Assembly (NCBI GenBank): GCA_013400155.1
Contig: VXBM01001090.1
Coordinates: 186,001-250,000, forward strand
DNA from: Helopsaltes ochotensis
Taxonomy: Eukaryota; Chordata; Aves; Passeriformes; Locustellidae
Length of the DNA stretch: 64,000 nucleotides
Direction: 5' to 3'
This document shows, piece after piece, positions 42,001 through 48,660 of the stretch (position 1 is the first letter of the stretch; every line of letters begins with the position of its first letter). Both the position numbers and the translations under genes were made by a program. The notes under the pieces were generated by a model. That model did no database searches. It was given only the letters and a program-made list of their open reading frames with translations, and had not been told where the DNA came from.

Positions 42001-43211
42001 TTTTCTCCCTTTTCGTGTAAGATCCTGTAATAAATTAGTGCCAAATATTAGTTGTAAAACGTTTAATTATTCTGTAGGAATAGATCAAAGGATTTGCTGT
42101 AAGTGATACCTTTTTTTCTTGCAGGTCTTCATTACTTCAAAAACATTGTACTAGTAGGATCTCTGCAGGATCGTTACGTTCCTTATCACTCTGCTCGCAT
42201 TGAGATGTGTAAAACAGCTTTAAAGGATAAACAATCAGGTAATAAATATCCTGCAAAATAAACAAACCACTCAGGTTAAAACCTCACACGTATCAATCTC
42301 CTCCCATTTAATTTTGGCTGCTTAACTGAGCCACCTCTATTATGTGTTAAGAAACTGGGCTGGCTTTGTAGTAGTAGAGGGAAAATGCACATGGAGGCTG
42401 ATGACTTGCTTTCTGTATCTGTCCTGTTCTACTGCTGCAGATGGAGATGAGACTGAACAGGTGTCTAGCTTACTGACTTCGCTGAAAGTTAGGTGAGATA
42501 GACACAGCCTTTGATGCACTACTCCATGAACAGGGAGGACAAATAATTGTGATTTTTTAAGATATCAAGTTGTAGCATCAAGCCCTGAGCTGTATTTAGC
42601 TGGGGTTTAATAATAGTACTGAAAGAAAAGATAATATTTCCATAATCAGTTAGGGTCAGTTGATGTACTTACTGTTGAGCTATCCTAGCACAATTGCATT
42701 CTAGTATTATTTATTGACAATAACTTTTACGTAATGTAATTATTAGTAGTATTACTAAAAAATCATGACTGATAAGTACATTCTCACTATAAATGCACAA
42801 ACACGAAAATGCATAGCTTGAAATTATTTTTCCAACAGTTCTAGAGGAAATTAAACTTTCTGTATATTCATTTTTAAGGGAACCACAGCATAACACATTT
42901 CATTACTTCTCTTACTCTGGAATGTGTTCATTTTGAGTTCAAGGTCAAAGAATTGTGTTTGTTTCTGGCAATTCACACAGTACAACTTTTTCTTTTCCTC
43001 TACAGGACCAATTTATGCTGAAATGATCCAGAACCTGCTTCTGCCAGTTCTTCAAAATAAGGAATGTAATTTGGTTCGTTATAATGTAATTAATGCATTA
43101 CCCAATACAGCAGATTCTCTCATAGGGAGAGCTGCACACATTGCTGTTCTTGATTCAGAAATATTTTTAGAAAAATTCTTTCTTGTTGCTGCCCTAAAAT
43201 ATTTTCAGTAG
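2927..43211 (+). CDS. FAM135A: FAM135A, 18 coding exons, lacking only the first coding exon
   Basis: Join of 2927-3006, 7146-7288, 7404-7474, 7788-7961, 10186-10312, 10691-10844, 15892-15941, 17643-17798, 23492-23565, 23843-23997, 24246-26544, 28547-28707, 30353-30444, 32484-32581, 37803-37954, 38875-38985, 42125-42238 and 43006-43211. Every junction is AG/GT and all phases agree, giving 1,471 residues plus a TAG stop. The protein matches my knowledge of vertebrate FAM135A nearly end to end (human is about 1,515 residues). The N-terminal third is the FAM135-specific region (DUF3657 family). The middle, roughly residues 395-1160 of the window-encoded part, is Ser/Glu-rich and probably disordered. 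The C-terminal 260 residues are a DUF676-type serine esterase/lipase fold: HGLDG (oxyanion region), GHSLG (Ser at 37816-37818), an Asp candidate in SLQDRYVP (42169-42171) and a His candidate in GRAAHIAVLD (43137-43139). The triad is inferred from family resemblance. Substrate and cellular role are not established. No frameshift or premature stop is seen. Confidence 0.96.
3007..7145 (+). other. FAM135A: FAM135A intron
   Basis: A 4.1-kb AT-rich intron. It holds a degenerate short repeat of an atgcaagagtaaa-like unit (5421-5560) and a pyrimidine-rich stretch around 4750-5050. No exon-like or transposon-like segment was recognised. Confidence 0.8.
5421..5560. repeat. Degenerate short direct repeats (atgcaagagtaaa-like)
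   Basis: The unit atttatatgcaagag occurs at 5501-5515 and 5543-5557, a 42-base period. Related copies atgcaagagtaaat (5421) and atgtaagagtaaat (5524) lie in the same AT-rich stretch. Spacing is irregular, so this is an eroded local duplication rather than a true minisatellite. Confidence 0.55.
7146..7288 (+). CDS. FAM135A: FAM135A coding exon
   Basis: The acceptor is cttcag and the donor is aag|gtaatc. It encodes the segment with LAFPASVHDN and SKTFQILYKNEE, strongly conserved in FAM135A. Confidence 0.96.
7404..7474 (+). CDS. FAM135A: FAM135A coding exon
   Basis: The acceptor is tttgtag and the donor is tc|gtaagt. It encodes IEESLNETNFLLTLDLHFTD. The preceding intron (7289-7403) is only 115 bases, the shortest in the gene. 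Confidence 0.95.
7475..7787 (+). other. FAM135A: FAM135A intron (313 bases)
   Basis: Short AT-rich intron between two well-supported exons. Nothing else is seen in it. Confidence 0.9.
7788..7961 (+). CDS. FAM135A: FAM135A coding exon
   Basis: The acceptor is ctttag and the donor is ag|gtaatc. It encodes SSRTLKLHFNLHQGLHHYVN followed by the MFDYFHLSVISVIVHASL segment, conserved in FAM135 proteins. Confidence 0.96.
7962..10185 (+). other. FAM135A: FAM135A intron
   Basis: A 2.2-kb intron with no recognisable repeat, RNA gene or additional exon. Short open frames near 8460-8800 have no recognisable content. Confidence 0.8.
10186..10312 (+). CDS. FAM135A: FAM135A coding exon
   Basis: The acceptor is tttgcag and the donor is gac|gtaaga. 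It encodes FPRPVKNTWLNRNAPAQN and ESVVFGNNYTKQLSAD, near-identical to mammalian FAM135A. Confidence 0.97.
10313..10690 (+). other. FAM135A: FAM135A intron (378 bases)
   Basis: AT-rich short intron. Nothing else is seen. Confidence 0.9.
10691..10844 (+). CDS. FAM135A: FAM135A coding exon
   Basis: The acceptor is attctag and the donor is g|gtatgt. It encodes GCSFVVSEAFLSHAYNFHYT and LCATLLLAFKGLHRYF, a conserved FAM135A segment. Confidence 0.96.
10845..15891 (+). other. FAM135A: FAM135A intron
   Basis: A 5-kb, strongly AT-rich intron. It contains one truncated CR1 copy (12008-12482). The remainder shows no repeat family or exon that I can recognise. Confidence 0.8.
12008..12482 (-). mobile_element. 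CR1 LINE, 5'-truncated 3' end
   Basis: Read on the minus strand, this is the classic avian CR1 3' portion. It has the 'ctggagaaaaggaggctcag' block, the 'ggaacagcctgcccaggga' block, and a terminal cctctgattctgtgatt resembling the CR1 end repeat. It is moderately diverged, so it is an old insertion. A 61-codon minus-strand open frame at 12097-12282 is a remnant of the element, not a gene. No clear flanking duplication is seen. Confidence 0.92.
15892..15941 (+). CDS. FAM135A: FAM135A coding exon (50-base microexon-like)
   Basis: The acceptor is tttccag and the donor is aag|gtacag. It encodes ENIDVDIRLTELCEEVK, matching the EMDVEARLTELCEEVK-like segment of mammalian FAM135A. At 50 bases it is the shortest coding exon, and its phase fits both neighbours. 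Confidence 0.93.
15942..17642 (+). other. FAM135A: FAM135A intron
   Basis: A 1.7-kb AT-rich intron. No repeat or RNA gene recognised. Confidence 0.85.
17643..17798 (+). CDS. FAM135A: FAM135A coding exon
   Basis: The acceptor is gacttcag and the donor is aga|gtaagt. This symmetric 156-base exon (52 codons) encodes [20 protein letters not shown] and LMALWGQFLEVITL, probably an amphipathic helical region and one of the most conserved blocks of FAM135A. Because its length is a multiple of three, skipping would keep the frame. Confidence 0.97.
18300..18312. repeat. Short (gt)n run
   Basis: About six gt units in gagtgtgtgtgtgtacta. It is a minor microsatellite. Confidence 0.7.
19744..19777 (+). 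repeat. Left direct repeat flanking the CR1
   Basis: The 34 bases beginning aaagatgatctactaattct match 20183-20216 with three transitions. It sits next to the CR1 3' end, so a target-site duplication is the simplest reading. Confidence 0.75.
19778..20182 (-). mobile_element. CR1 LINE 3' fragment flanked by 34-bp direct repeats
   Basis: On the minus strand this is a CR1 3' end with the 'ctggagaaaaggaggctcag' and 'cccagggaagtggtggaatc' blocks. It ends in aaccttaacaattccatgactct, a degraded CR1 terminus. Direct repeats at 19744-19777 and 20183-20216 (31 of 34 bases identical) flank it and look like a target-site duplication. An internal 17-bp inverted repeat (19956-19995) and an A13 run interrupt the element. 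Confidence 0.9.
20183..20216 (+). repeat. Right direct repeat flanking the CR1
   Basis: The partner of 19744-19777, beginning aaagatgacccactaattct. It abuts the truncated 5' end of the CR1, with 'ctccaggct' belonging to the element just before it. Confidence 0.75.
23492..23565 (+). CDS. FAM135A: FAM135A coding exon
   Basis: The acceptor is cttgcag and the donor is ca|gtgagt. It encodes VRRFAEAFFCFEHPRQAALA and on, conserved in FAM135A. Confidence 0.96.
23843..23997 (+). CDS. FAM135A: FAM135A coding exon
   Basis: The acceptor is ttttttcag and the donor is g|gtaaac. It encodes CSSLPPLPIECSELDGDMNS and PIIFEDRYLDSITE, matching the mammalian protein almost residue for residue. Confidence 0.97.
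24246..26544 (+). CDS. FAM135A: FAM135A large central exon (2,299 bases)
   Basis: The acceptor is tgtgacag and the donor is gc|gtaagt. One open frame of about 766 codons begins DLDVPWLVAQN. Conserved islands include NTKKVVKQNSKDSVVLVGYK near the start and GLVENYFGSRSSTDISD, NGYYEETDYS and SWYESSPKPQ near the end. Between them the sequence is Ser/Thr/Glu-rich and variable, typical of a disordered linker. An acidic run DEEEEEDQE is at 26186-26212. Open frames on the opposite strand here are shadows. Confidence 0.97.
26545..28546 (+). other. FAM135A: FAM135A intron
   Basis: A 2-kb intron. Its middle (about 27220-27950) is markedly purine-rich on the + strand. This produces long pyrimidine-rich open frames on the minus strand (27203-27568 and 27660-27938) with low-complexity translations. 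No repeat family recognised. Confidence 0.8.
28547..28707 (+). CDS. FAM135A: FAM135A coding exon, start of hydrolase domain
   Basis: The acceptor is gttctag and the donor is g|gtatgc. It encodes FLQAKEELRQLKLPGFMYSD and then HLIVCVHGLDG, the first strand and HGxxG-type oxyanion-loop motif of the DUF676 serine esterase domain. Confidence 0.97.
28708..30352 (+). other. FAM135A: FAM135A intron
   Basis: A 1.6-kb intron that contains a CR1 fragment (29136-29283). Otherwise it is AT-rich with nothing recognised. Confidence 0.8.
29136..29283 (-). mobile_element. CR1 LINE terminal fragment
   Basis: The + strand begins ctgaatcagagtgtggttga and continues with agagcagagtcacctacagc and agattgcccaggatgcagcc, then gggttttgaatatttccaag. 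This is the typical order of the reverse complement of a CR1 3' end. It is diverged and severely 5'-truncated. Confidence 0.85.
30353..30444 (+). CDS. FAM135A: FAM135A coding exon, hydrolase domain
   Basis: The acceptor is ttgaag and the donor is cag|gtattt (weak beyond GT). It encodes [20 protein letters not shown] and IEFLMSERNQ, essentially invariant in FAM135A. Confidence 0.97.
30445..32483 (+). other. FAM135A: FAM135A intron
   Basis: A 2-kb AT-rich intron. No repeats or RNA genes recognised. Confidence 0.85.
32484..32581 (+). CDS. FAM135A: FAM135A coding exon, hydrolase domain
   Basis: The acceptor is tttacag and the donor is ag|gtaata. It encodes [20 protein letters not shown] and YIQIYNLPLSKI, the helix and strand leading into the nucleophile elbow. 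Confidence 0.97.
32673..32765. repeat. GA-rich low-complexity tract
   Basis: Purine-dominated + strand with gagagagagaggg and several gggagg/aggag blocks. It is simple sequence with no coding meaning. Confidence 0.6.
34998..35056 (-). mobile_element. Probable degraded CR1 terminus
   Basis: The stretch aagaatcacaggaggcttta then ggttgagaggacatctggag and atcatttggaccag follows the layout of a reversed CR1 3' end. The layout is CACAGAAT..., GGTTGGAAGG..., GGAGATCAT..., TCCA. It is short and diverged, so the call is tentative. Confidence 0.5.
36919..36975. repeat. 19-bp direct duplication around a 14-bp palindrome
   Basis: The sequence ctactgtatactgtttaag occurs at 36919-36937 and again at 36957-36975. 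The perfect palindrome gtcagtatactgac lies at 36937-36950 between them. Confidence 0.8.
37803..37954 (+). CDS. FAM135A: FAM135A coding exon with catalytic GHSLG motif
   Basis: The acceptor is tttaaacag and the donor is g|gtgaag. It encodes SFIGHSLGNLIIRSVLTRHR and then LHTFLSLSGPHLGTLYNSS. GHSLG is the GxSxG nucleophile elbow of alpha/beta hydrolases, with the Ser codon at 37816-37818. Intact motif residues suggest an active esterase-like site, though activity itself is not shown by sequence. Confidence 0.98.
37955..38874 (+). other. FAM135A: FAM135A intron
   Basis: A 0.9-kb AT-rich intron with nothing recognised. Confidence 0.88.
38875..38985 (+). CDS. FAM135A: FAM135A coding exon, hydrolase domain
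   Basis: The acceptor is atgcag and the donor is g|gtaagc. It encodes [20 protein letters not shown] and HSDPRQTFLYKLSKKA, conserved in FAM135A. Confidence 0.97.
38986..42124 (+). other. FAM135A: FAM135A intron
   Basis: A 3.1-kb intron. It includes an AT-rich 12-bp inverted repeat (40141-40176) and a short tandem gattctaaacata duplication near 40862-40890. No exon or transposon recognised. Confidence 0.82.
40141..40176. repeat. Perfect 12-bp inverted repeat (ctgattaattaa)
   Basis: The arms at 40141-40152 and 40165-40176 are exact reverse complements with a 12-base spacer. Further attaatc copies lie just upstream. It could form a hairpin. Confidence 0.75.
42125..42238 (+). CDS. FAM135A: FAM135A coding exon with candidate catalytic Asp
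   Basis: The acceptor is ttgcag and the donor is g|gtaata. It encodes LHYFKNIVLVGSLQDRYVPY and HSARIEMCKTALKDKQS. The Asp in SLQDRYVP (42169-42171) sits where DUF676-like hydrolases carry the acid residue. That assignment is an inference. Confidence 0.97.
42239..43005 (+). other. FAM135A: FAM135A last intron
   Basis: A 0.77-kb AT-rich intron with nothing recognised. Confidence 0.88.
43006..43211 (+). CDS. FAM135A: FAM135A terminal coding exon
   Basis: The acceptor is tctacag and the stop is TAG at 43209-43211. It encodes CNLVRYNVINALPNTADSLI and GRAAHIAVLDSEIFLEKFFL, ending VAALKYFQ as in other vertebrates. The His in GRAAHIAVLD (43137-43139) is the likely third triad member. Confidence 0.98.
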
Positions 43212-43573
43212 AGAAAAGCATTGTAAGAGACTTGGTTATTACCTCATTAACAGATGAATTCAGATAATGTGTGGTGTTAAAGTATAGCTGCAGCTGTATT
43301 TTAAGAGATATTTATACTTTTTATATGGAAGATAATTTATATCATCCACACTTAGGGCTTTTTAACATCAACTTTACTTTCTAGGTAATGTGACTGTGCA
43401 ATATTTTTTTATTTTGTTCTTTTTACTTTTCTATTACTTTTTCTTAATTTTGGGTACCTAATTATTTGGAGATTAAAGCACAGTGTGTACTTTTGTTTGG
43501 TTGGTTATTGGCTTTCAGACAACAGAAGTCGATGTTACTTGGCTACATTTTACAAGAGGCTTTAGATGCCAAA

Positions 43574-43579
43574 AATAAA
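43574..43579 (+). terminator. FAM135A: Candidate proximal poly(A) signal AATAAA
   Basis: AATAAA 363 bases after the stop, followed about 25-50 bases later by a TG-rich stretch (tgtcttacgtgttcacttgt). It could give a short 3' UTR form. Confidence 0.5.
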
Positions 43580-44396
43580 TTGGATTTTAAAATTCTGACA
43601 ATGTCTTACGTGTTCACTTGTCGTATTTTAGCACTGTAGGAGTTTAACTGGAAACACAATGAGCTGCTAAAATACTGGATATTTGAAAGAGACTATATCT
43701 GCTACAGCTTAACCGTTTTCTACAAAATCATTACTGTCATTGTTAAATATGTTATGCCTGTGGGAATATATTTTCTACTGATCTCAAAAACATGTTAGTT
43801 TACATACTCAAATTTTATTACTGGAACTTTTGTTTTCAGAAGCAAATAAGAGGCAACTAAGGATTTTTGAATGTTCAGTGATAGCTGCCTTCAAATAATT
43901 GGGGTTTTGCAAACTATTACGATGGTTCCTTGCTCTGTCAGTTGTTCAGATGAACATGGACAATTTTATGTGGACTTCCTTGTATATACTTAAAATAAGC
44001 AAATGTTATAAATTTCTGCAATACTTTTATGAATTTAAGCAATTTTTAAAATTGTTAAAATGTTTTATTGACTATAAAGTATTGTAAATATAAATCAAAA
44101 CATCTTCAAATGAGACAATATTGTAAACTTTACCTGTTTAGTGACACAGATAAAATGTTTTTGATATACAGGAATGTTAAAGGTCTGACTTTCTACTGGT
44201 GCTGAATAGCATTGTTTGGTTTCTTCTTCCTTCCCTTTTCTTTGTTTCAAACAATAATTCACTAAAGGTGGGGGAAAAGAGTTTCATGTGCATTCATTAA
44301 TTGTACACTAATTGTAATGAAACATTTTTTGAAAATACATAAATTTGTTGTATAATGCATGTTTATTTTTAGCATTGTGTTACTGCATCTGGTGTT

Positions 44397-44402
44397 AATA
44401 AA
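44397..44402 (+). terminator. FAM135A: Candidate distal poly(A) signal AATAAA
   Basis: AATAAA in ggtgttaataaaatg, about 1.2 kb after the stop, with a weak T/G-containing region downstream. This is the most likely end of the long transcript. Confidence 0.5.
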
Positions 44403-44420
44403 ATGAAAAAATTACTCTAA

Positions 44421-47400
44421 TGAAAGCAATTAAAGAAATTGAAATGTTCTGCTAATTACCAAAATTCTGGGGAGGCTTTTTGTATATAATTAATAAATTT
44501 GTACTTTTGAAATTAATATAACAATAATAGTATATAATGAAGTGATTTTGCATTTGATATGGAATGTTGTAAAATAGTCTTTGTAATATATGGGTGGGAG
44601 GGTTCCCAAAACTTACAAGATGCTCAAGTGAGCATCTGAGCATCTACAGTTCAGCAACGTATACACTGCAGACTCTTTTATTAGAGTTGTGTTAGGCAAG
44701 TCATTATGAAACAACGGTATCTTTAATACATTCTCACTATAACAATGCCTATTTTTATTCTTAATTTTGTATTATGATGTTGTTATTAAGCTCTAAATGT
44801 TTATGTTCTGGTATCTCAACTGTCTTTTATTTAACAGTACTATTGGATTTGGCTACTGGCTAAACTTTGAATAGCTGTTTAAGGAGCTAAAGTTACAAAA
44901 TATTCCTTGATTCACAATGAAGACTTTAAACTGTTCTTAGTGAACAAGAATTTAGATGGTTCTGTCACTATTGAAAATATCTGTCTTACTTTCTGTCTCT
45001 GGAAATCTGAATGTGTAAAGTACCCTTTTGTGATCAGAAAAGCAAAAGTATCATGACAGAAATAGCCACTCTTTTTTCTTTTTTTTTTTCCTTCTCTTTT
45101 CTTTTTTTTTTTTTTTGGGCGGAGGGGTCGGTGCATAACAGTAGATCCCATCCATTGAAGGCAGGTTGAATTAGGATTGTTCTTTCAGGAAAACAGATGG
45201 TGCAGGAAATCATGTGATATTTGTGTGTAAGTATATCAAGGAACGGGGCAAATTAAGAGAACATTAAATTCATTCTCTCATCCTTAATTTTTATTGCCTG
45301 CTCCACATGTGGTCTGGTAGCCCTCTCAGTGTAGCTTTTGTGAGGGCTCTTTGACATCCCAAAGGAATGTGCCATCTGTGAGAGGTGTGATCTCCCCAAC
45401 ATGTCCTTGAAGCATAGGAAGTTGATGTCACAGACTGTATAGTCACTTGCAGTTGCTCTCTGAACAACACATGCAGGCTGGGCTATTTTGGACAGCTGTG
45501 TATGTTGCATGGCAAGTTCCCCCTACTCTTGCAGTTTTCTGCCTTCTCTTTCCTAGACCTAAATACAGACTTGTGTATGTATGTCAGTGTCGTCTGATGC
45601 AGTAGCAGCTATAAAGTGCTGCTACTCACCATCTCACCACTCTTCTCTTTGATTGAGGACTTCATCTTCCTTGAGTGACAGTGACCTCTCCTTCATGCAG
45701 GTATCCTGCACCTGCTTGAAAGAGAATTATGCTGCTTACAGAAGGAGAGGTAAGAACTGAGGTCTTAACATTGCTTTAACTGTCAGTCTCTTGTTCCCTG
45801 AAGGCAGTAGGCTGGTTACTGTTACTTCAAAAAGCTCTCAGTGCTATTAGTGGGAGATCACTGCATAAAATGACATAGTGTCTGAACCTGTTTCCATTTT
45901 GTGTATATAAATTAATTCCTTGGGTTGTGTTTGAATCCTCGATACAAACTAAACTTTCTGTTCCTGAAAATCTAGGCATTGCTACTACTTTGGAAAAAGA
46001 GTTCATGTTATACTGGAAATCACCAAGCTTTGCAGCAGAGCCGAGAGATTTGCCATTGATGGAAAACTTACTCTGTAACCATGAAACAACTTTGTTTCCA
46101 AGCCGGTTTTATTTGCCTAGCCTTGACTGCGTGTGGTGTTCAGATAACGGAGATTCTTGATGTGGTCTCAGAGGCAGAGAGGGCATTTAGGCTACATGAG
46201 TGTATTTGATGTCCAGGGCAGTGCTGGTTGTGGTGCTTTCCAGGTAGTCCCGAAGACCAGTACTTTTGGCCCATCTGAACTGACCTGCTGCAAGCTTTGT
46301 GCTAGCTGTAAGTCGTTTATTCCCCACATTTTAGAACAGCAAAGTTAAATAGAATATTGTTTGTGTCATCTCGCAAAGCAAGCTGCAGAGCAAGAGATAA
46401 ATGATCAGTAAACAGAGGAAGGAAAACAAGAAAAGAAGACACTCCATTTAATCACAAAATAGAAAATTCCTGTGGTGCATTCTACATTTGTTTTTACCAG
46501 TGTTAAGATTTATTACCTCCTTAGGCAAAAGATCTAGAAATGAATAATTCAGGAGTTACAACTGAAGTTTTACTGCAATACAATAAATAAAGACGAGAAA
46601 TATGTTTTGAAGACAGTTAATTTTTAGGTGGATAAACAGTACCTCATTAATCTTTCACTGCTATTTCATTTTTACCATTTGAAATTGGACGTGTATGCTT
46701 GTATGTAAGACATATGCATACATGTATGATTTTTTCATGGATTGCGTTAAGTGGTTTAGGAGCAGAGCTTACTGTTATTTGGTGTCTGCAGGCAGCTTGG
46801 TAAGTTTTTTTAAGGGATGGATTTCATGTTTTTATTGTACTGAACACATAAATAATAAGTTCTTGAACTTTGACGAGATCTGTTTAGGTTTTTTTCTTGC
46901 TGTTTTTGGGCAGAGCATTTTTTCTGCATTTGTCTTTATTCTCTCTGATCATGGGGCGCAGCATCTTGCTGTTAGAATAAAGGAAGGCGTTTCCATTATT
47001 TTCAGTCTCTAATGTCTAATTAACCATGTTATAAAAGGCTGATTGAGAAAATGTCACTCGTAAAGAAGTCAGTTAAATTTAATTACTTTCAGTGTGTAGG
47101 CATTGCCAGATGTAGCTCAATAAACTCCAGGGCGTGTTGCTGCTCTTTAATTTACCAAGATTTACTTTCTTAAAGCTTTCAGATGTGAACAAAAAAATCC
47201 TTTTTTTTAGATTCATATCTGCAGGTTATATTCTGCAGGTCACTATCTGTGGACAGAGTGAATTCTGTTTTATCCACGAACAAGGTTAGCTGGAGAAGTT
47301 TCAAGAGTGACAAAAAGCAAAAGTTGCCATATTCCAAACATTAACTGTAGTGCCACTCCATGCAGACAGGTGTTACTTATGCCAGGGTTAGGTTTATACT

Positions 47401-47443
47401 GAGTATTAAAAGCAACTTCACTGGTTAAACTCGGAAACTGGAA
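44421..47443. other. Intergenic FAM135A-SDHAF4 interval (left of gap)
   Basis: AT-rich spacer of about 3 kb. It holds a 20-bp palindrome (44618-44637) and a long pyrimidine tract (45071-45116). No gene, RNA or transposon was recognised. The SDHAF4 promoter may begin near or inside the following gap. Confidence 0.7.
45071..45116. repeat. 46-base polypyrimidine (T-rich) tract
   Basis: An uninterrupted C/T run with T16 at its right end. It could be a simple tract or the poly(A) end of an unrecognised minus-strand retro-insertion. No source gene is visible next to it. Confidence 0.8.
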
Positions 47444-48407
47444 NNNNNNNNNNNNNNNNNNNNNNNNNNNNNNNNNNNNNNNNNNNNNNNNNNNNNNNNN
47501 NNNNNNNNNNNNNNNNNNNNNNNNNNNNNNNNNNNNNNNNNNNNNNNNNNNNNNNNNNNNNNNNNNNNNNNNNNNNNNNNNNNNNNNNNNNNNNNNNNNN
47601 NNNNNNNNNNNNNNNNNNNNNNNNNNNNNNNNNNNNNNNNNNNNNNNNNNNNNNNNNNNNNNNNNNNNNNNNNNNNNNNNNNNNNNNNNNNNNNNNNNNN
47701 NNNNNNNNNNNNNNNNNNNNNNNNNNNNNNNNNNNNNNNNNNNNNNNNNNNNNNNNNNNNNNNNNNNNNNNNNNNNNNNNNNNNNNNNNNNNNNNNNNNN
47801 NNNNNNNNNNNNNNNNNNNNNNNNNNNNNNNNNNNNNNNNNNNNNNNNNNNNNNNNNNNNNNNNNNNNNNNNNNNNNNNNNNNNNNNNNNNNNNNNNNNN
47901 NNNNNNNNNNNNNNNNNNNNNNNNNNNNNNNNNNNNNNNNNNNNNNNNNNNNNNNNNNNNNNNNNNNNNNNNNNNNNNNNNNNNNNNNNNNNNNNNNNNN
48001 NNNNNNNNNNNNNNNNNNNNNNNNNNNNNNNNNNNNNNNNNNNNNNNNNNNNNNNNNNNNNNNNNNNNNNNNNNNNNNNNNNNNNNNNNNNNNNNNNNNN
48101 NNNNNNNNNNNNNNNNNNNNNNNNNNNNNNNNNNNNNNNNNNNNNNNNNNNNNNNNNNNNNNNNNNNNNNNNNNNNNNNNNNNNNNNNNNNNNNNNNNNN
48201 NNNNNNNNNNNNNNNNNNNNNNNNNNNNNNNNNNNNNNNNNNNNNNNNNNNNNNNNNNNNNNNNNNNNNNNNNNNNNNNNNNNNNNNNNNNNNNNNNNNN
48301 NNNNNNNNNNNNNNNNNNNNNNNNNNNNNNNNNNNNNNNNNNNNNNNNNNNNNNNNNNNNNNNNNNNNNNNNNNNNNNNNNNNNNNNNNNNNNNNNNNNN
48401 NNNNNNN
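47444..48407. other. Assembly gap (964 N)
   Basis: A run of N. The sequence right of it is CpG-rich and the first SDHAF4 exon is not found elsewhere. The gap therefore probably hides a GC-rich promoter and exon 1. Confidence 0.99.
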
Positions 48408-48660
48408 TCGGGCAGATCTATTATTACGGAGGTTTTCTTGCCCTGTCGTTGCTTCATGCCTCTTAAAGGCAGTAAAATGTTAAAATAGTGGTTCATCGTT
48501 CGGAGAATAGCTGGAGGAAGCGTGCTGTGGACCTGGGAGTTACGGGTCCGTGCCCTTCACCTGGGGAAGTCCGAGTGGTTTGTTTATAGAGAGGGAAGGC
48601 AGACTGGGTAGCGGAGCCTGTCCAACAGGCCTCGGCTTGGGCTGTGTGTTGGGGGCTTCC
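48408..48660 (+). promoter_or_regulatory. SDHAF4: Edge of a probable CpG island (SDHAF4 promoter side)
   Basis: About 11 CpG dinucleotides in 250 bases, in contrast to the CpG-poor surroundings, directly next to the gap. CpG islands typically mark vertebrate housekeeping promoters, and SDHAF4 is the nearest gene lacking a first exon. No TATA box or start site can be assigned. Confidence 0.5.

Larger units (their letters stand above)
43212..44420 (+). other. FAM135A: FAM135A 3' untranslated region (probable)
   Basis: AT-rich sequence after the stop, without coding content. Its right edge is set by the AATAAA at 44397, about 1.2 kb after the stop. The exact cleavage site cannot be read from DNA alone. 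Confidence 0.65.

Noticed and set aside
47270..48496. 408-codon minus-strand open frame
   Set aside because: It spans the run of N, which hides any stops. The sequenced ends are not recognisable as protein.
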